NCBI GenBank assembly: GCA_012931725.1 | Contig: CM022944.1 | Span: 60,738,247 to 60,802,246 of the forward strand | Reading direction: 5' to 3' | DNA: 64,000 nt | Source of the DNA: Litsea cubeba | Lineage: Eukaryota; Streptophyta; Magnoliopsida; Laurales; Lauraceae | Shown here: piece after piece, positions 43,640 through 52,455 of the stretch | How positions within the stretch are numbered: the first letter of the stretch is position 1 | Layout: every line of letters begins with the position of its first letter | Made by a program: the position numbers and the translations under genes | The notes under the pieces: generated by a model | What the model was told of the DNA's origin: nothing | Seen by the model: the letters and a program-made list of their open reading frames with translations, nothing else | The model's database searches: none

Positions 43640-43790
43640 TTCTTTTTTTTGGTACCACTTGTATTTTTTTTTGTACTCTTTTTTTGTAGTGCTTGTGAAC
43701 ACTTTCTTTTTTTTTGGTACCACATGTATTTTTTGGTACTTTTTTTTCTTTTTTTTTTTGTGTAGTGCTTGTGAACACTTTCTTTTTTTT
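43640..43790. repeat. Two-copy repeat after antisense gene
   Basis: Units containing GGTACCAC-TTGTATTTTT and GTAGTGCTTGTGAACACTTT; the latter folds as AGTG/CACT. Confidence 0.75.
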
Positions 43791-43795
43791 TTTTG

Positions 43796-43989
43796 TTATC
43801 CCTACGCTCACTTTAATCTTTTTGTGATAAAAGTAATTGCTAAGTGGGATGCTCTCTTTTTTTTTTGTTATCCCTACGCTCACTTGAATCTTTTTGTGAT
43901 AAAAGTAATTGCTAAATGGGATGTTTTTTTTTGTTATCCCTACGCTCACTTGAATCTTTTTGTGATAAAAGTAATTGCTAAATGGGATT
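43796..43989. repeat. Three-copy ~70-bp repeat with ATCCC/GGGAT stem
   Basis: Copies start near 43796, 43868 and 43934. Each has an outer stem ATCCC...GGGAT and an inner stem TCAC...GTGA; nearly identical copies, so no covariation test is possible. Confidence 0.85.
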
Positions 43990-44040
43990 TGATCAAAAGG
44001 TTGTCATTTTGTGAAAATCTTTTGTCAAGTAATTGTTTTG

Positions 44041-44340
44041 GCATGAAAGCCAGGTTTTTGTTTGTGGCATGGAAGCCAATTTTGGCATGAGAGCCAGCTT
44101 TTCTTGTGGCATTGATAGCCGAGTTTTTTTTGTGGCATCTATAGCCAGTTTTGGTGGCATTGATAGCCGGTTTGCGGCATTGATAGCCTGTTTTGTTTTG
44201 GTGGCATTGATAGCCGGTTTTTTTTTTTTTGAAATCCAAGTTTTTTTTTTGTTTGTGGCATTGATAGCCGGTTTTGTTTTGGTGGCATTGATAGCCGGTT
44301 TGTGGCGTTTATAGCCTGTTTTGATGGCATTTATAGCCGG
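44041..44340. repeat. Twelve-copy GGC-loop-GCC mini hairpin array
   Basis: Units GGCATTGATAGCC, GGCATGAAAGCC and variants begin near 44041, 44067, 44085, 44109, 44135, 44157, 44177, 44203, 44257, 44283, 44303 and 44325. Spacing is T/G-rich. Confidence 0.88.
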
Positions 44341-44357
44341 TTTGGTTTTCAAAAAAT

Positions 44358-44744
44358 GCAAGTATCGACTAAAAGTCGCCTCCCTGCTGAATGTTCTTGC
44401 AAGTATCGATGGAATGTCGCATCCTTGCTCATTCGGTTGCGAGTATCGATGGAATGTCGCATCCTCGCGGATTTGGGTGCAAGTATCGATGGAATGTCGC
44501 ATCCTTGCGTTTCAAAAATTTTGGTTTTGCGGGTACTGACTTGATGTCGTTTCCCCACGATTTTTGAAATTTGTGGTTTTCTCGAACCTTTGGGTTATGG
44601 ATATCAATTGAAAATGTTGCGTTTCCATGGTTTTGGATTTTACAAGTATCGACGAAATGTCGCTTCCCTGCGATTTTGGAAGTGTCGAACGTGGTTCACT
44701 TGCTTCCGATTTGTGCGAGTATCGACTAAGCGTCGCTTCCTCGC
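44358..44744 (-). repeat. Nine-unit array of 30-nt hairpins with covarying arms
   Basis: Units at 44358-44387, 44399-44428, 44439-44468, 44479-44508, 44529-44558, 44597-44628, 44642-44671, 44678-44707 and 44715-44744. Layout: 5-nt arm, 3 nt, 3-nt inner arm, 7-9 nt loop, 3-nt inner arm, 4 nt, 5-nt arm. Outer arms change in step: GCAAG/CTTGC, GCGAG/CTCGC, ATGGA/TCCAT, GGAAG/CTTCC. Inner arms CGA/TCG become CAA/TTG in unit 6. Outer-arm mismatches on the plus strand (units 1, 5, 7) become G-U pairs on the minus strand, so the structure probably matters in the retrotransposon's sense RNA, just after pol. Confidence 0.85.
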
Positions 44745-45110
44745 GGTTTTTGAAAAACCATTTTTTTTTGTTTAAAGACACGAGGGTCAAAAATTTTGAC
44801 CTAAAACCATTTTGGCGGTAAAAGGCAGGGTAGACTAGGGTGGAAATCCCTGAATCCGGATTTTTGTTTCAAACCATGAATTTTGGGTTCAAGGGTTGAA
44901 AAGTTTGGTCAAGCTACGGAAAGGTTCCTAAACTTGGATATATATATTTTTTTTGAACAATGAAATGATGAAAGTAAGCATTGTTTTAGATTTCTAGAAA
45001 TTTCAACATTTGATATGAAAATTCTAAAATAGATGGTGGGTTTAGCGAGCGTGTACCTGGAAACCGGTTTTGGCCATACAGGCATTGCTCTTACCCAGTT
45101 GGGTAAGTCT

Positions 45111-48100
45111 TCAAGGGTAGTACCGCTTTAAGAACTTGCCATTGATGGGCAGCATACATCTGTCACCTTCCATGTTTAGGAGTGCGTATGCGCCATTGGA
45201 GAAGACTTTGTCGATGACATAGGGTCCCTCCCATTTTGGCTCAAATTTGCCTTTGGACTTGTGAGCGAAGACCATTGGTCTTTTTACCGCAAGAACTAAG
45301 TCACTCTTTTTGTAGGCGCGTTGCCTGACCTTTTTATCGAAAGATCCTGCCATACGTGCTTGGTAAAGTTCAATGCTTTGTTGAGCTTCGAGCCGTTTCT
45401 CATCGAGATTGTCCAGCTCATGGAGTCGCAATTTGACATTGCTTTCTTGAGTCATGTCATTTTGCAAGGATACCCTCAAGGAAGGAATTTGTACTTCCAA
45501 GGGCACGACAGCTTCGCATCCATAGACCAAGGAGAATGGTGTGCTATGGGTTGGTCCTCGAACGGTGGTTCGATAGGCCCACAAAGCTTCAGACATTTTG
45601 TCGCTCCAGTCTCTTTTGTGACTAGAGACCATTTTTTTGAGGATTTTGCAGAGTGTCTTGTTGAAAGCTTCTGCTAACCCGTTTGCTGCCGGATTGTATG
45701 GAGTCGAAGGACAGCTTTGGATTTTGTATTTGTCGCAGAACCTGTAGAATCGATGATCCCGGAACTGTGGTCCGTTATCATGGACGAATCTTTTGGGTAT
45801 GCCGAAACGACAAATGATGTTGGTGCGTAGGAACTGAAGGACTGATGAGGTCTTCATTTCGTTAAACGCAAATGCTTCTGACCACTTGGAGAAGTAATCC
45901 GTAGCGGCGAAGATGAAGCGATGACCTTTGCTTGAAGGGGGAGAAATAGGACCTATGATGTCCATACCCCAGGCTTCGAAAGGCCATGAGATCGCTGTAG
46001 GATGCAGCCATTCTGGAGGCATGTGAATGTAATCTCCATGAACTTGGCATTGTTGGCAGCGCTTAGCAAATTGCATTGTGTCAGCTACCATGGTAGGCCA
46101 GTAATATCCTAACCTTTTTATCTGATCATAGAGCTTAGGTCCAGCCTGATGAGCTCCACAAAGACCAGCATGAACTTCTTTGAGTGTTTCTTCAGCCTCT
46201 TGTTGTGACAAGCAGCGTAGAAGTACTCCGTTGAAGGATTTCCTGTAAAGGATTTTTGAAGGAATATCCAAATGGAAGCTTGGGGTTCGCCTTTGGATGC
46301 TTACCCGTTCTTTTGGATCTTCAGGTAGGATTCCGAACATAATGTAATCAATGAACGGATCCCTCCAGTCGCCAATTGAAGTTTGAAGGATTGAAATCCG
46401 ACTTCCGACCACTTGGTGGCATTCAGCAACTGCTTGGTGTGTGTTAAGAGGAGGAAGGATTCTCCTTTCGCACACTGTGATTTGCATGTTTTCCCCTTCC
46501 TGGATTGCCATGGATGCGGCAAGTCCGGCTAGGGCATCTGCACGTATGTTTTCACCTCTACGAATGTGGGTGATGTGACAGATGTCAAACTTTTGCAGAA
46601 GTGATTGTGCCTTGTTGTAGTAGGGCAACAAATCTGGCTTCCTGACTTCAAATTTCTGATTCATCTGGTTGACGATCAGTTGAGAGTCTCCAAAGACTTC
46701 CAGCATGGTGATACCGGATTCGATGGCGAGTTCCAATCCTAAGATCAGAGCTTGATATTCAGCTGCATTGTTTGTACATGGTTCCAGTAGCGAGAAAGCG
46801 TGTGGAATCATGTATTTGTCGGGGCTAACAAAGAGGATGCCAACTCCCGAAATCAGCTGTCTTTTTTCATTTGTCCTGGTTGCACCGTCAAAGTACATGT
46901 CCCAGGAGGCACTTTGTGAGAAAGTCTCCACATTGTAGACTGGTTCGTCTGGGAGATCATCTCTGAGTGGAGAATCTTTAGGCAATGGATGCTCTGCGAG
47001 GAAGTCCGCTAGAGCTTGCCCTTTGATTGCTTTTTGTGGTACATACCTAATATCAAATTGTGACAGAAGGATGGACCATTTTGCCAGTCGAGCATTGAGA
47101 GAACCTGCCTTTGTGACAAGGACCTTCAAGAGGTTGACCCTCGAGACCAGGTAGACTGTGTTGGAAAGCAAGTAGTGACGCAGCTTTTGTACAGCGAACA
47201 TCACTGCAAGGCATTCTTTTTCGACTGGAGAGTAAAGATGCTCTGCACCTACTAGCATGCGGCTGAGGTAATATAGAGCAGCTTCTTTTCTCTGATCATT
47301 TTCTTGCGCAAGTAGAGCTCCCAAAGAGTGATCAAGGGATCTTGTGTACAAGATGAATGGTTTTCCAGTGGTAGGAGCAGCTAACACTGGAGGTTTTGTC
47401 AGGTATGACTTGATGTCTTGGAAAGCAGCTTCACAGTCAGCATCCCAGACAAAGTTTACACCCTTTTTCATCAACCGGGAGAATGGACGGCATTTCCCCG
47501 AAAGATTGGAGATGAATCGTCTGATGTAGGCCAATCTCCCTTGAAGCCCTTTGAGTTCTCTCAAGGTTCTTGGAGAGGGCATTTCTAGAATGGCTTTGAC
47601 TTTTATGGGGTCAAGTTCTATTCCAGCTTTCCGAACTAAGAATCCGAGGAACTTACCCGACGAGACGCCGAAGAAGCATTTCAATGGATTCATTCGCAGT
47701 TTGTGTTTGCGAAGCCGGAGGAAGACTTCTCGAAGGTTTTCGAGATGATCTTCTTTTCTTTTGCTTTTGACGGCGAGGTCATCAACGTAACATTCAACCG
47801 TCTTGTGCTGCATATCTTGGAATATTTTCATCATAGCCCTCTGATATGTGGCACCAGCATTTTTCAGACCAAATGGCATGACAGTGTAACAATACACGCC
47901 AAATGGGGTTCGAAAGGATGTATGTTTTTCATCCTCAGGATGCATCTTTATCTGATTGTAGCCAGAGAAACCATCCATGAATGTCATTCGCTCGAATCCA
48001 CAGATATTATCAATCATTACCTCTGGTATGGGGAGCGGAAATTCATCTTTTGGGCATGCGCCATTCAGGTCTCTATAATCAATACAGACCCTGATCTGCC

Positions 48101-48308
48101 CATTTTTCTTTGTCACAGGGACAATGTTGGCCAACCATTCAGGATGTTGTTCCTCACGGATGAAGCCGACGCTTTTGAGTTTTTGAACTTCTTGCTCAAT
48201 TTTATCCATCACATCTGGACGGAATCTTCTTTGGCCTTGCTTGACAGGCTTGATGTCTTCTTGAAGATTGAGTTTGTGAACTGCTATTTTGGGGTCTAAG
48301 CCTGGCAT
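45111..48308 (-). CDS. Tat pol: RT, RNase H, archaeal-type RNase H, integrase
   Basis: 1065 codons, intact. RT occupies residues ~25-200 (CIDYRDLNGACPKDEFPLP, MDGFSGYNQI, VMPFGLKNAGATYQRAM, YVDD at 174-177). The first RNase H (~315-440) has lost the usual first Asp (ILYTRSLDHSLGALL). The second, archaeal-type RNase H (~468-600) has D474, E517, D541 and D591. Integrase has its zinc finger near residue 745 (C-Q-Q-C) and a DDE core (WGMDIIGPI, VHDNGPQF, NGLAEAFNKTL), ending KWEGPYVIDKV. The Met at 48308 is formal: the same frame is open to about 48370, where a one-base change separates it from the preceding frame. It makes and integrates cDNA. The pol 3' end converges with the antisense gene. 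Confidence 0.95.
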   Translation of the reverse strand: MPGLDPKIAVHKLNLQEDIKPVKQGQRRFRPDVMDKIEQEVQKLKSVGFIREEQHPEWLANIVPVTKKNGQIRVCIDYRDLNGACPKDEFPLPIPEVMIDNICGFERMTFMDGFSGYNQIKMHPEDEKHTSFRTPFGVYCYTVMPFGLKNAGATYQRAMMKIFQDMQHKTVECYVDDLAVKSKRKEDHLENLREVFLRLRKHKLRMNPLKCFFGVSSGKFLGFLVRKAGIELDPIKVKAILEMPSPRTLRELKGLQGRLAYIRRFISNLSGKCRPFSRLMKKGVNFVWDADCEAAFQDIKSYLTKPPVLAAPTTGKPFILYTRSLDHSLGALLAQENDQRKEAALYYLSRMLVGAEHLYSPVEKECLAVMFAVQKLRHYLLSNTVYLVSRVNLLKVLVTKAGSLNARLAKWSILLSQFDIRYVPQKAIKGQALADFLAEHPLPKDSPLRDDLPDEPVYNVETFSQSASWDMYFDGATRTNEKRQLISGVGILFVSPDKYMIPHAFSLLEPCTNNAAEYQALILGLELAIESGITMLEVFGDSQLIVNQMNQKFEVRKPDLLPYYNKAQSLLQKFDICHITHIRRGENIRADALAGLAASMAIQEGENMQITVCERRILPPLNTHQAVAECHQVVGSRISILQTSIGDWRDPFIDYIMFGILPEDPKERVSIQRRTPSFHLDIPSKILYRKSFNGVLLRCLSQQEAEETLKEVHAGLCGAHQAGPKLYDQIKRLGYYWPTMVADTMQFAKRCQQCQVHGDYIHMPPEWLHPTAISWPFEAWGMDIIGPISPPSSKGHRFIFAATDYFSKWSEAFAFNEMKTSSVLQFLRTNIICRFGIPKRFVHDNGPQFRDHRFYRFCDKYKIQSCPSTPYNPAANGLAEAFNKTLCKILKKMVSSHKRDWSDKMSEALWAYRTTVRGPTHSTPFSLVYGCEAVVPLEVQIPSLRVSLQNDMTQESNVKLRLHELDNLDEKRLEAQQSIELYQARMAGSFDKKVRQRAYKKSDLVLAVKRPMVFAHKSKGKFEPKWEGPYVIDKVFSNGAYALLNMEGDRCMLPINGKFLKRYYP

Positions 48309-49111
48309 TTCAGCGTAAGACCATGCAAAGCAATCAACGAACTCACGAAGAAAAGCGATATACTGGGTAACTCATCATCCTTTATATTCTTGCTTATGAA
48401 TACAGGACGTGGGTTATCTGGTGTTCCCAAGTCTATCTTTTGAACAGGATCTTCTGTTGGAAGGTTCGAAGGTGGTTCCTCCACAATATTTTCGGAGGCT
48501 TCCAGCTCAACGAAACCTTCTTGGGTTTCAAGGGCATTTCCAGACCAAGGTTTTGTTCCATTCCACGGGTCTTCTTCATCGGTAATTTTCCCAAGGCTTG
48601 CTATGAGATTATCCCAATCGCCTGTTGAAACCGGGTCGAGGTAGGCTACTTCTTTTGGAGATAAGGGTTCTTCTGGGTGAGAAGACCACATGTCTGTGCC
48701 ATCGGACAACTCCTCTTCATTTTCAGAGAAATCATGCCAATTGGATGAGCTTCCTGGATCTTTGTCAGGTGACTCATCAAAGAGATATCCAGGGAGATCG
48801 ATGTCTTCATGGACTTGAGATGTTAAGGCTTGTTCAGTATATTGACTTTTAAGCCTTTGTGTCAACTGTCTCAGGGGAGTGTCGGGATCATACCCTAACC
48901 CGTGTGAAGACTTTTCTACATAGCCGTAGAGTCTCCAATCTTCCAGCTGGCTTTTGGTCAAGACGGGCCCCCATGGCGTGAGAATACCTCGTCCTTCTCC
49001 CAAACCGACTTGGTTTTGAGCGTCATAGCCCATTTTCTTCATAATAGCTTGTGCCACAAAACTATATAAGGATAGTTGAGGCATACCTTTATTTTGGAAA
49101 GGTTCAAGCAT
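48296..49111 (-). CDS. Tat pro-pol linker with G-patch
   Basis: 271 codons. Near the N-terminus a G-patch-like segment is seen (AIMKKMGYDAQNQVGLGEGRG, in two parts around residues 22-42), followed by a long acidic Glu/Asp/Ser/Pro linker and the lead-in to RT (VFISKNIKDDELP). G-patches bind RNA or RNA helicases; in some retroviruses one follows the protease. The frame is open upstream to about 49218. Its last ~25 residues are read in a wrong frame, because one base seems missing near 48369 and the RT frame takes over. It is probably part of one gag-pro-pol polyprotein in functional relatives. Confidence 0.75.
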   Translation of the reverse strand: MLEPFQNKGMPQLSLYSFVAQAIMKKMGYDAQNQVGLGEGRGILTPWGPVLTKSQLEDWRLYGYVEKSSHGLGYDPDTPLRQLTQRLKSQYTEQALTSQVHEDIDLPGYLFDESPDKDPGSSSNWHDFSENEEELSDGTDMWSSHPEEPLSPKEVAYLDPVSTGDWDNLIASLGKITDEEDPWNGTKPWSGNALETQEGFVELEASENIVEEPPSNLPTEDPVQKIDLGTPDNPRPVFISKNIKDDELPSISLFFVSSLIALHGLTLKCQA

Positions 49112-49503
49112 GGAGTTTGATGAAGAAGCATCCGATCTATGGAAGAAGATCGGCTTTTCCTTTGCTGAAGTTGCTGGAACAACGAAGGAAGCTGATGTAG
49201 GATCTTCTATGTCAGAAGTTATCTCATTGGAGAAAGAGCAGGCTGAACTTGCTGAGTGTCAGCTTGGCTTGACGATGTGTCATCTTCTGGCTCTGAATCC
49301 GAATCCGTGTCTTGCATGATAGACACGAAAGAGACAACAAATTTGCCCCCAGGCTTTTGTTTTGCCTTCTTCACTTTAGTTGTGATGACCAAAGGCTTTG
49401 AAGATTTGAGGGAGATGATGAAGGGAGTTTGCATGCTCTCTTCAGACTTACCGGGTGGTTTGTTTTCTTCCGGTGATTGTTGAGGAGCTTTGCCTTTATC
49501 TTT

Positions 49504-51450
49504 CTAGAGATTTTCGGCAAAGGATGCTGTGTGCTTCTCCTCTTCTTCTTTTTCACCTTCATACATCTGTGAGTCTGCGAAGTGGACTTCTTTACCTTTA
49601 AAGGGTTTTTTGTCCGCAAAGACTTGATGTATCATGCCGTCGTCGCCAACAAACTTGATGCATTGATGTAGAGTTGAAGGGACAACACCATTCTCATGGA
49701 TCCAAGGGCGTCCGAGAAGGATGTTGTAGCATGAAGGGGTCTTTATTGCATACACTGTGACCTCAGAGATAAGATCACCGATCTGCAACTTGAACCTGAT
49801 TTTGCCTATAGGCCTTTGAGTACTCCCATCGTATCCAAAGATAGATACAGATGTGTGGCTCAGTTTGCTGGGTGGGATGCCCAACTCTTCAAGAGCCGAT
49901 GTGGAGATGAGGTTGAGTGCAGAACCTGGGTCGATCTGAACTCTATGCATAGGCATTTCCTTGATATACCCTGTGAAGTACAGGGGTCGGTTATGCCTGG
50001 TTTCGCCAAGTAGGAGGTCATCCTTTATGAAGGCGATGGTTGCACTGGCTGCTTTTTTAACCGAGAGGCATTCAATGCATGATCCCTCAGTTTTCTTCTT
50101 TTCTCCCTTTGAGGAGGCTTCTGAGTTTTTGACCCGGTAATCCATTTCAATTTGGAGGACTTGCGGGGCATGTTTGTCGACATCCTCATTCAGCTTTTGT
50201 AATTCCGAAATGAGATTATCACGAGTGTGCGGAGACATTCGCAACAAATCTAGGATGTGTAGACGTGCAGGTATGTGCTTGAAATGTTCAATCAAGTCAT
50301 ACTTGAAAGCCTCTTTAGGGCCTGCATGTTCATCATTGTTGCCACTAGGGGCGCTTACAACATCTTTTCCCGAAGGATTTACATATGTAAAGGAAGATTG
50401 GTTGTAATTTTTGTGGTAGTCCCGGCCAGAGCGGGTGCCTCTACCAACTTCGAGAGCTTCTTGAGAAGGGTCTTCGTTTGGAAGATTGTCTTCAGGATCA
50501 AGAGGCTGTTGTTTTTCATTTGCTGAGGATGCATCAACAGCAGAGTTACCATCCTCAGTGATTGTGTTGCATGGAGCATTTTCCGGGAACAAGTCCTGAA
50601 CAGCATCCAGCAATCTTTCTTCTTCGTTGACTAATTCATCGTCCCAAGCATCAATGGCTGGGAATTCTTCAGTCAGGAAGGGTGTGAACTTTGAAGTCAC
50701 AGTCTCAGGAGAAGAAACCTGAGAGGGTGTCATCTCAGTGAAAGTCACGTGAGACGAGGTGGCTCCAGAAGATATATTGATAGGCGTCGCCGGAGTGTAA
50801 GTGCTCTCATCAGACGATGCTTCGGAAGAGCTATAATCCCGAATTATCACATTACAGGAAGCTCTGACGGGAGACGTTGCCTGATCGGAGTCAGACTCAT
50901 CCTCGGATGTGAGAGGATTGTCTATCCAGCAATTTTCTCCATTTTCAGGAGTTAAGGGAGGATGTACCTGGTGGTCTTCAGGGACTTCAGGCTTTGGGTT
51001 GCGAGGAGGCTCGTTGACGCGGTCTTGCTCTTGTTCTAGAGCGAGACGCTGCAAGATCCTTGCATATTCTTCAAGATCAGGCATGGGAGCCGGATCTTCT
51101 TCTTCATCATCTCTTTGTGGCTCAACATTGTTGATTTCCACTGGAGTAATGAGAGGTGCTGGGTCAGCAGTATTTTCCTGTACAGCTTCTTGGTCTTCTT
51201 CATCATCAGACCAGGATCCTTGTGGCTGTAGGGGGTTATACCAGATTACTGGCATAAGATGAGACTCAGGAACCCATTCTTCATCGGAGAGATATTCTCC
51301 TGTTTCAAGGGACTCCTCCCATTCATCTGTGTAGTTGGATTCGAATCCATCATCGGTGTCGCTGGACTCGTATCCATCAATGGAGAATCCAACTACCGAA
51401 TTGCAAGAGTATGATGCCTCCTGCATGGCTTCTTTAAATTGAGGTGGCAT
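49504..51450 (-). CDS. Tat protease with acidic N-terminal extension
   Basis: 648 codons. The first ~370 residues are an acidic, Ser/Glu/Pro-rich region without a domain I recognise. The retropepsin-like domain lies at about residues 505-625: VQIDPGSALNLIS with the active Asp, IFGYDGSTQRPIG and NILLGRPWIHENG. The active triad reads D-P-G rather than D-S/T-G. The frame ends at a TAG (49504-49506), but the same frame is open again to 49219 (71 codons, GKFVVSFVSIMQD then acidic), then shifts to the G-patch frame. Upstream it is separated from gag by a frame change at a run of six G (near 51478). Confidence 0.85.
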   Translation of the reverse strand: MPPQFKEAMQEASYSCNSVVGFSIDGYESSDTDDGFESNYTDEWEESLETGEYLSDEEWVPESHLMPVIWYNPLQPQGSWSDDEEDQEAVQENTADPAPLITPVEINNVEPQRDDEEEDPAPMPDLEEYARILQRLALEQEQDRVNEPPRNPKPEVPEDHQVHPPLTPENGENCWIDNPLTSEDESDSDQATSPVRASCNVIIRDYSSSEASSDESTYTPATPINISSGATSSHVTFTEMTPSQVSSPETVTSKFTPFLTEEFPAIDAWDDELVNEEERLLDAVQDLFPENAPCNTITEDGNSAVDASSANEKQQPLDPEDNLPNEDPSQEALEVGRGTRSGRDYHKNYNQSSFTYVNPSGKDVVSAPSGNNDEHAGPKEAFKYDLIEHFKHIPARLHILDLLRMSPHTRDNLISELQKLNEDVDKHAPQVLQIEMDYRVKNSEASSKGEKKKTEGSCIECLSVKKAASATIAFIKDDLLLGETRHNRPLYFTGYIKEMPMHRVQIDPGSALNLISTSALEELGIPPSKLSHTSVSIFGYDGSTQRPIGKIRFKLQIGDLISEVTVYAIKTPSCYNILLGRPWIHENGVVPSTLHQCIKFVGDDGMIHQVFADKKPFKGKEVHFADSQMYEGEKEEEEKHTASFAENL

Positions 51451-51454
51451 GAAA

Positions 51455-52405
51455 TCATTGAGAGTGAATTTCCTTACCCCCCTTTGAAGTCTCTGGAAGG
51501 GATGTTTTTGTTACCTCCAGTGAAGCGGTAGAGGAAGCCTCTGCCTTTTCTTTGACCTCTAGTTTTGGCTGGATTTTCTCTTGCCGTTTGAGCTTGAGGA
51601 GATGTTTCCTAGCCTGCTTTCGCTGTTGAGCTGTAGGCTTTGTTTTCACGACCTCCCAATTTTCATCTTTCAGGAGATCGGGATGTACCCGTATCGGTTG
51701 TCCGTCTGGTGTCGGGTAAGGAACCAGATCCTCGGATGCTTGGATTGAGTTTATCACCTTGAAGGAAGTAGTGATCTTCTTCTTCGGTGATTTTGATGTT
51801 TGTCCACATGTCACCATGTTGACGGAGGCAGACCCATAGTTTTTGTCAAAGGTGATGACTCCATTTTTCCACATCTCATTTATTTTCTCTCTCACAACGA
51901 AGCATTGATTGAGAGGATGCGAGATCATCTGGTGGTATGGACAGTACCGAGGATCGTTGGTTTTGCCAACATCACCCGGTCTTTTTGGTTCAGGCAAGGT
52001 GAGCTTGCCATTCGCCACAAGAGCCCCGAAGATTTCATCAACATCTTCATCAAACGGGTATTTCTTCTCTACTCGTTCTTTGAAGGCATCGGAGAGTTCA
52101 GGTTTCTTACCAACAGCTTTGTTTTCAGCTTTCTTTGGTGGCTGAGGAGCTGACTTGGTCTGCACATTGAGGACCTCTTTCTTCTTTGGTTTTGAGGTCG
52201 TAATGGCGGTTGGCTCTTTTCTTGATGATTTCTGACTGTTGAGGTCTTTAATCACCGTTTCAGCTTCCATGGAAGCTTCTAGGAGTTCTCCCAGGTTTTT
52301 TGATTTGTTGCCGATGATCATGGAGCGGATTCTGGCTCTCATGTTGTTTCGGCAGATGTCGACTAGCGACGCTTGTGGCAATACATCAGAGCATTTGTAT
52401 GCCAT
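51455..52405 (-). CDS. Tat gag, C-terminal part with CHHC knuckle
   Basis: 316 codons, starting formally at MAYKCSDVLPQASLVD; the same frame is open further up to near 52488. It carries the end of the gag core (ICRNNMRARIRSMI, LGELLEASMEAE), a basic linker and a Tat-type zinc motif YCPYHQMISHPLNQC (C-x2-H-x4-H-x4-C) around residue 155. Tat elements have this in place of the usual CCHC knuckle. It ends in a Lys-rich tail. The frame change to protease occurs in a G-run; it could be a lesion, a slippage site or a sequence error. Confidence 0.85.
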   Translation of the reverse strand: MAYKCSDVLPQASLVDICRNNMRARIRSMIIGNKSKNLGELLEASMEAETVIKDLNSQKSSRKEPTAITTSKPKKKEVLNVQTKSAPQPPKKAENKAVGKKPELSDAFKERVEKKYPFDEDVDEIFGALVANGKLTLPEPKRPGDVGKTNDPRYCPYHQMISHPLNQCFVVREKINEMWKNGVITFDKNYGSASVNMVTCGQTSKSPKKKITTSFKVINSIQASEDLVPYPTPDGQPIRVHPDLLKDENWEVVKTKPTAQQRKQARKHLLKLKRQEKIQPKLEVKEKAEASSTASLEVTKTSLPETSKGGKEIHSQ

Positions 52406-52455
52406 TCCTTTCCACTTGTGAATGAAGTCATATGTTGATTCATTCTCCCCCTGTT

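Noticed and set aside
44358..44744. CRISPR-like array (30-nt repeats with short spacers)
   Set aside because: Plant DNA, irregular spacers, and repeats that vary in paired arms; no associated genes.
47703..48299. 198-codon plus-strand frame opposite RT
   Set aside because: Shadow of the well-supported pol frame.
49446..49452. Ogre-type intron between protease and RT
   Set aside because: A consensus donor exists, but the acceptor candidate near 48371 does not join it to the pol frame, and a stop lies before the donor.
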